This document shows, one piece after another, positions 6,315-8,946 of a stretch of 8,946 bases of DNA. Under the pieces are notes generated by a model. The model was not told the origin of the DNA and searched no databases. It saw nothing but the letters and a program-made list of their open reading frames with translations. A program made the translations under genes and the position numbers. The stretch lies in the NCBI GenBank assembly GCA_958418815.1, contig CATZGB010000063.1, positions 1 to 8,946 on the forward strand, written 5' to 3'. This DNA comes from an uncultured Bacteroidales bacterium (GTDB lineage: Bacteria > Bacteroidota > Bacteroidia > Bacteroidales > Muribaculaceae). Each line of letters opens with the position of its first letter. The first letter of the stretch is position 1.

Positions 6315-6334
6315 TCCCAACCAAGCCGTTGGGA
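6315..6334 (+). terminator. Weak hairpin after the cassette
   Basis: TCCCAAC (6315-6321) pairs perfectly with GTTGGGA (6328-6334) around a 6-nt loop, 8 nt after the last cassette stop. The following bases are AAAACAAATT, with no T-run, so it may end or stabilise the cassette transcript only weakly. An eight-T run lies much farther down at 6417-6424, without a stem before it. Confidence 0.3.
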
Positions 6335-6407
6335 AAACAAATTAGCCTCACGCAGATTTGATGCCGAATTTTAAGAGGGAGGTGAAAATAGGGGACTGGG
6401 GATTAGG

Positions 6408-6434
6408 TTGTTTCGATTTTTTTTGTTAACTTTG
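6408..6434 (+). promoter_or_regulatory. Candidate pnp promoter
   Basis: TAACTTTG at 6427-6434 is an exact TAnnTTTG match in the context GTTAACTTTGCG. TTG at 6408-6410 may be the -33 element, with a 16-nt spacer that includes eight consecutive Ts. The leader to the ATG at 6476 is about 35 nt. It starts with the palindrome GCGATTTATCGC (6436-6447), and CAGATCTG (6466-6473) lies just before the start codon. Confidence 0.6.
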
Positions 6435-6475
6435 CGCGATTTATCGCAGTTAGAAAAAAATTAAACAGATCTGTA

Positions 6476-8770
6476 ATGCTTAATCCAGTTAAAAAGACCA
6501 TCACCCTGCCCGACGGCCGAGAGATCACTCTCGAGACCGGCAAGCTCGCCAAGCAGGCTGATGGCGCGGTGGAGCTCCGAATGGGCAACACTATGCTGCT
6601 CGCCACCGTGGTGTCGGCCAAAGAGGCCGGCGAGGGGGTGGATTTCATGCCCCTCCAAGTTGACTACAAAGAGAAATTCTCATCTGCCGGCCGTTTCCCC
6701 GGCGGATTCCTCAAGCGCGAAGGCCGCGCGTCAGACTACGAGGTGCTGACCTCCCGTCTGGTCGACCGCGTGCTGCGTCCGCTTTTCCCCGATAACTACC
6801 ATGCCGACACCTTCGTGCAGATAATCATGTTCTCTGCCGACGGCAACGACATGCCCGACGCGCTCGCCGGCCTGGCCGCATCCGCCGCCATCGCCGTGAG
6901 CGACATCCCCTTCAACGGCCCCATCTCGGAGGTGCGCGTGGCCCGCGTCGACGGCCAGTTTGTCATCGACCCCACCTTCGAGCAGCTTGAAAGAGCCGAC
7001 ATGGAGCTGATGGTAGGCGCCACCGCCGAAAACATCATGATGGTCGAAGGCGAGATGGACGAAGTCTCCGAGACCGACCTCCTCGAAGCCCTCAAGACCG
7101 CCCACGCTGCCATCAAGGAGCAGTGCAAGGCCCAGCTCGAGCTGGCCGAGATGGCAGGCAAGACCGTCAAGCGCGAATACTGCCACGAGGTCAACGACGA
7201 AGCCCTCCGCGAGGATGTCCGTCAGAAGACCTACGACAAGGCCTACGCCGTGGCCAAGGCCGGTTGCGCCGACAAACACTGGCGCGAGAACGCCTTCAAG
7301 GCAATCTGCGAAGAATACATCGAATCTCTCCCCGAAGAGGAGCGCGACGAGAAAGCTCCCCTGGTTAAGCGTTACTATCACGACGTGGAGCGCGACGCCG
7401 TGCGCCGCTGCATCCTCGACGAAGGCATCCGCCTCGACGGTCGCAAGACCACAGAGATCCGCCCCATCTGGTGTGAAGTGGACTATGTGCCCGGCCCCCA
7501 CGGATCAGCCGTATTCACCCGCGGCGAGACCCAGAGCCTCTCGACCGTGACCCTCGGCACCAAGCTCGACGAGAAGATCCTCGACGACGTGCTCAACCAG
7601 GGCCGCGAGCGCTTCCTGCTCCACTACAACTTCCCCCCCTTCTCGACCGGCGAAGCCAAGGCACAGCGCGGCGTGGGCCGTCGTGAAATCGGCCACGGCA
7701 ACCTGGCCCACCGCGCCCTCAAGCGCATGTTCCCCGAAGGGTTCCCCTACGTCACCCGCGTTGTCAGCGACATCCTCGAGAGCAACGGCTCCTCGTCGAT
7801 GGCCACCGTATGCGCCGGCACCCTCGCCCTGCTCGACGCCGGTGTGAAGATGAAACGCCCCGTCAGCGGTATCGCCATGGGCCTCATCTCTGACGACTCC
7901 TCAGACAAATACGCCATCCTCTCCGACATCCTCGGCGACGAGGACCACCTGGGCGACATGGACTTCAAGGTGACCGGCACACGCCAGGGCATCACCGCCA
8001 CCCAGATGGACATCAAATGTGACGGCCTCAGCTACGAAATCCTCGAGCGCGCACTCAACCAGGCCCGCGACGGACGCCTCCACATCCTCGACAAAATCGA
8101 GGAGACCATCCCCGCCGCCCGCGAGGACTACAAGCCCCACGTGCCCCGCATCGTCACCATGCTCATCCCCAAAGAGCTTATCGGCGCCGTCATCGGCCCG
8201 GGCGGAAAAGTCATCCAGGGCATCCAGGAGGAATCCGGAGCCACCGTCTCAATCGACGAGATTCCCGAAGGGGGCCACATCGAGGTCGCAGCGGCCAACA
8301 AGGCTGCCATCGACAAGGCCCTCGAGATGATCAACCGCATCGTGGAGCTTCCCGAGGAGGGCAAGACCTACACCGGAAAGGTGCAGACCATCCAGGACTT
8401 CGGCGCGTTCATCGAGTTCATGCCCAACCGCGACGGCCTGCTCCACATCTCTGAAATCTCTTGGGAACGCCTCCCCGACATGGAAGCCAGCGGACTCAAG
8501 GAGGGTGACCAGGTGACCGTCAAGCTCATCGAAATCGACAAGAAGACCGGCAAGTACCGCCTGTCGATGCGTGCCCTCCAGCCCAAGCCCGAAGGCTATG
8601 TAGAGCCCGCCGAACGTCCCCGTGGACCCCGCCGCGAACGTGGCGAAGGCAACGGCGACCGTCCCCGCCGCAGCTTCGACGACCGCCGTCGCAACGATGG
8701 TGGCGACCGCCCCCGCCGTGACGACCGTCCCCGCCGCAACTTCGACGGACCCCGCCACAACAACGACTAA
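6476..8770 (+). CDS. pnp: Polyribonucleotide nucleotidyltransferase (PNPase)
   Basis: The 764-residue protein is a full PNPase, which degrades RNA from the 3' end by phosphorolysis to nucleoside diphosphates, normally as a cytoplasmic trimer. It opens with RNase PH domain 1 (about 1-150, with GGFLKREGR at 76-84 where E. coli has FFRRE), followed by the helical linker (about 155-300). RNase PH domain 2 (about 315-545) keeps the phosphate-binding arginines R402-R403, the ESNGSSSM loop (435-442) and the metal-site motif GDEDHLGDMDFK (487-498). A KH domain has the GxxG loop as GPGG (574-577), and an S1 domain spans about 630-700 (YTGKVQTIQDFGAF, then LSMRA). After about residue 705 comes a ~55-residue tail rich in Arg, Asp, Gly and Pro with three RPRR motifs, which lengthens the protein beyond the ~711 residues of E. 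coli PNPase and probably adds RNA contacts. The gene has its own promoter and a strong terminator, so it is monocistronic here. No catalytic residue appears missing. Confidence 0.97.
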   Translation: MLNPVKKTITLPDGREITLETGKLAKQADGAVELRMGNTMLLATVVSAKEAGEGVDFMPLQVDYKEKFSSAGRFPGGFLKREGRASDYEVLTSRLVDRVLRPLFPDNYHADTFVQIIMFSADGNDMPDALAGLAASAAIAVSDIPFNGPISEVRVARVDGQFVIDPTFEQLERADMELMVGATAENIMMVEGEMDEVSETDLLEALKTAHAAIKEQCKAQLELAEMAGKTVKREYCHEVNDEALREDVRQKTYDKAYAVAKAGCADKHWRENAFKAICEEYIESLPEEERDEKAPLVKRYYHDVERDAVRRCILDEGIRLDGRKTTEIRPIWCEVDYVPGPHGSAVFTRGETQSLSTVTLGTKLDEKILDDVLNQGRERFLLHYNFPPFSTGEAKAQRGVGRREIGHGNLAHRALKRMFPEGFPYVTRVVSDILESNGSSSMATVCAGTLALLDAGVKMKRPVSGIAMGLISDDSSDKYAILSDILGDEDHLGDMDFKVTGTRQGITATQMDIKCDGLSYEILERALNQARDGRLHILDKIEETIPAAREDYKPHVPRIVTMLIPKELIGAVIGPGGKVIQGIQEESGATVSIDEIPEGGHIEVAAANKAAIDKALEMINRIVELPEEGKTYTGKVQTIQDFGAFIEFMPNRDGLLHISEISWERLPDMEASGLKEGDQVTVKLIEIDKKTGKYRLSMRALQPKPEGYVEPAERPRGPRRERGEGNGDRPRRSFDDRRRNDGGDRPRRDDRPRRNFDGPRHNND
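8656..8747 (+). repeat. In-frame imperfect repeat encoding the Arg-rich PNPase tail
   Basis: Positions 8656-8681 and 8722-8747 are 26-bp copies differing at one base, 66 bp apart and in the same frame. Each encodes DRPRR followed by (S/N)FD. A third, more divergent GDRPRR unit lies between them at about 8702-8719. The pattern suggests the tail grew by duplication of a short GC-rich unit. Confidence 0.6.
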
Positions 8771-8815
8771 TCTTCGTTCACCTTCTCCGGAAGGAAATCC
8801 AATCCCATAGACACC

Positions 8816-8853
8816 CGGCCCCCGCCAAGGAAACCATTCCTCGGCGGGGGCCG
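8816..8853 (+). terminator. pnp terminator hairpin
   Basis: CGGCCCCCGCC (8816-8826) pairs perfectly with GGCGGGGGCCG (8843-8853). Inside it, after one A-C mismatch, AGGAA (8828-8832) pairs with TTCCT (8837-8841) around a 4-nt loop. The total stem is 16 pairs with one mismatch, 45 nt after the pnp stop. The following ATTCCATTCCC is only mildly T-rich. The rest of the window to 8946 shows no gene I can support. Confidence 0.75.
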
Positions 8854-8946
8854 ATTCCATTCCCACCCCCATCTCCCCCAAGCCATCCAGCTTCGTATCC
8901 GTCCGAAATAGGCCGACTTTATCAAAGCGTTTTTGGTTGCGAACTT

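Noticed and set aside
6731..7501. 256-codon open frame on the minus strand within pnp
   Set aside because: It is antisense to well-conserved PNPase domains and its composition (Val, Gly, Leu, Asp) is typical of a shadow frame. No promoter or start context was seen.
8656..8747. Direct repeats considered as a CRISPR-like array
   Set aside because: There are only two close copies, they are in frame within pnp, and the sequence between them is itself a related coding repeat.
8249..8881. 210-codon open frame on the minus strand over the pnp 3' end and terminator
   Set aside because: It runs through the pnp terminator hairpin and the Arg-rich repeat read in reverse, giving a low-complexity Val/Ala/Gly product with no domain.
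8917..8946. Possible promoter start at the window edge (CTTTATCAAAG, TTTTTGG and GCGAACTT)
   Set aside because: The would-be -7 element is cut by the end of the window and cannot be judged; the small inverted repeat has only 4-bp arms.

Overview
The window looks like a chromosomal piece of a GC-rich Bacteroidales bacterium, most likely Muribaculaceae (the S24-7 group). Three things point there: outer-membrane families typical of Bacteroidota (a carboxypeptidase-regulatory-like/TonB-plug-like OMP and a Porin_O_P-type porin), promoters of the Bacteroidota TAnnTTTG type, and genes with little Shine-Dalgarno signal. Coding sequence is mostly GC-rich with many C-ending codons. All supported genes are on the + strand. 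The taxon is an inference from style and was not tested by a search.

Layout: (1) 1-989, a promoter, a leader of about 125 nt, and a secreted class A (PAP2-type) acid phosphatase. (2) 1092-2264, a phosphate-selective-porin-like outer-membrane channel closed by a very strong terminator at 2287-2332. Together these two suggest release of phosphate from organic phosphoesters in the periplasm and its entry through the outer membrane. (3) 2333-2567, a non-coding stretch with GC-rich inverted repeats, then a promoter and leader. (4) 2568-5390, a 940-residue outer-membrane beta-barrel protein with an N-terminal carboxypeptidase-regulatory-like domain and a Gly/Pro/Arg tail, closed by a 17-bp hairpin. 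(5) 5491-5616, a possible 28-codon membrane peptide. (6) 5632-6306, a markedly AT-richer cassette of tiny overlapping genes: DUF3791-like, then a broken DUF3990-like remnant, then a second DUF3791-like gene. A 16-bp perfect palindrome sits in its promoter spacer. (7) 6408-8853, promoter, pnp (polynucleotide phosphorylase with a basic Arg-rich tail) and its terminator. The last ~90 nt hold no gene I can support.

The most notable part is the small cassette between the OMP gene and pnp. Its start/stop overlaps (GTGA, ATGA) show a tightly coupled operon. The middle frame keeps what look like the first five codons and the last ~45 codons of a longer protein, as if the central part of a toxin-like gene had been deleted while the flanking partner genes stayed intact. 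Base composition (about 45% GC by hand count over 5641-6300, against roughly two thirds GC in sampled lines of neighbouring genes) suggests acquisition by transfer.
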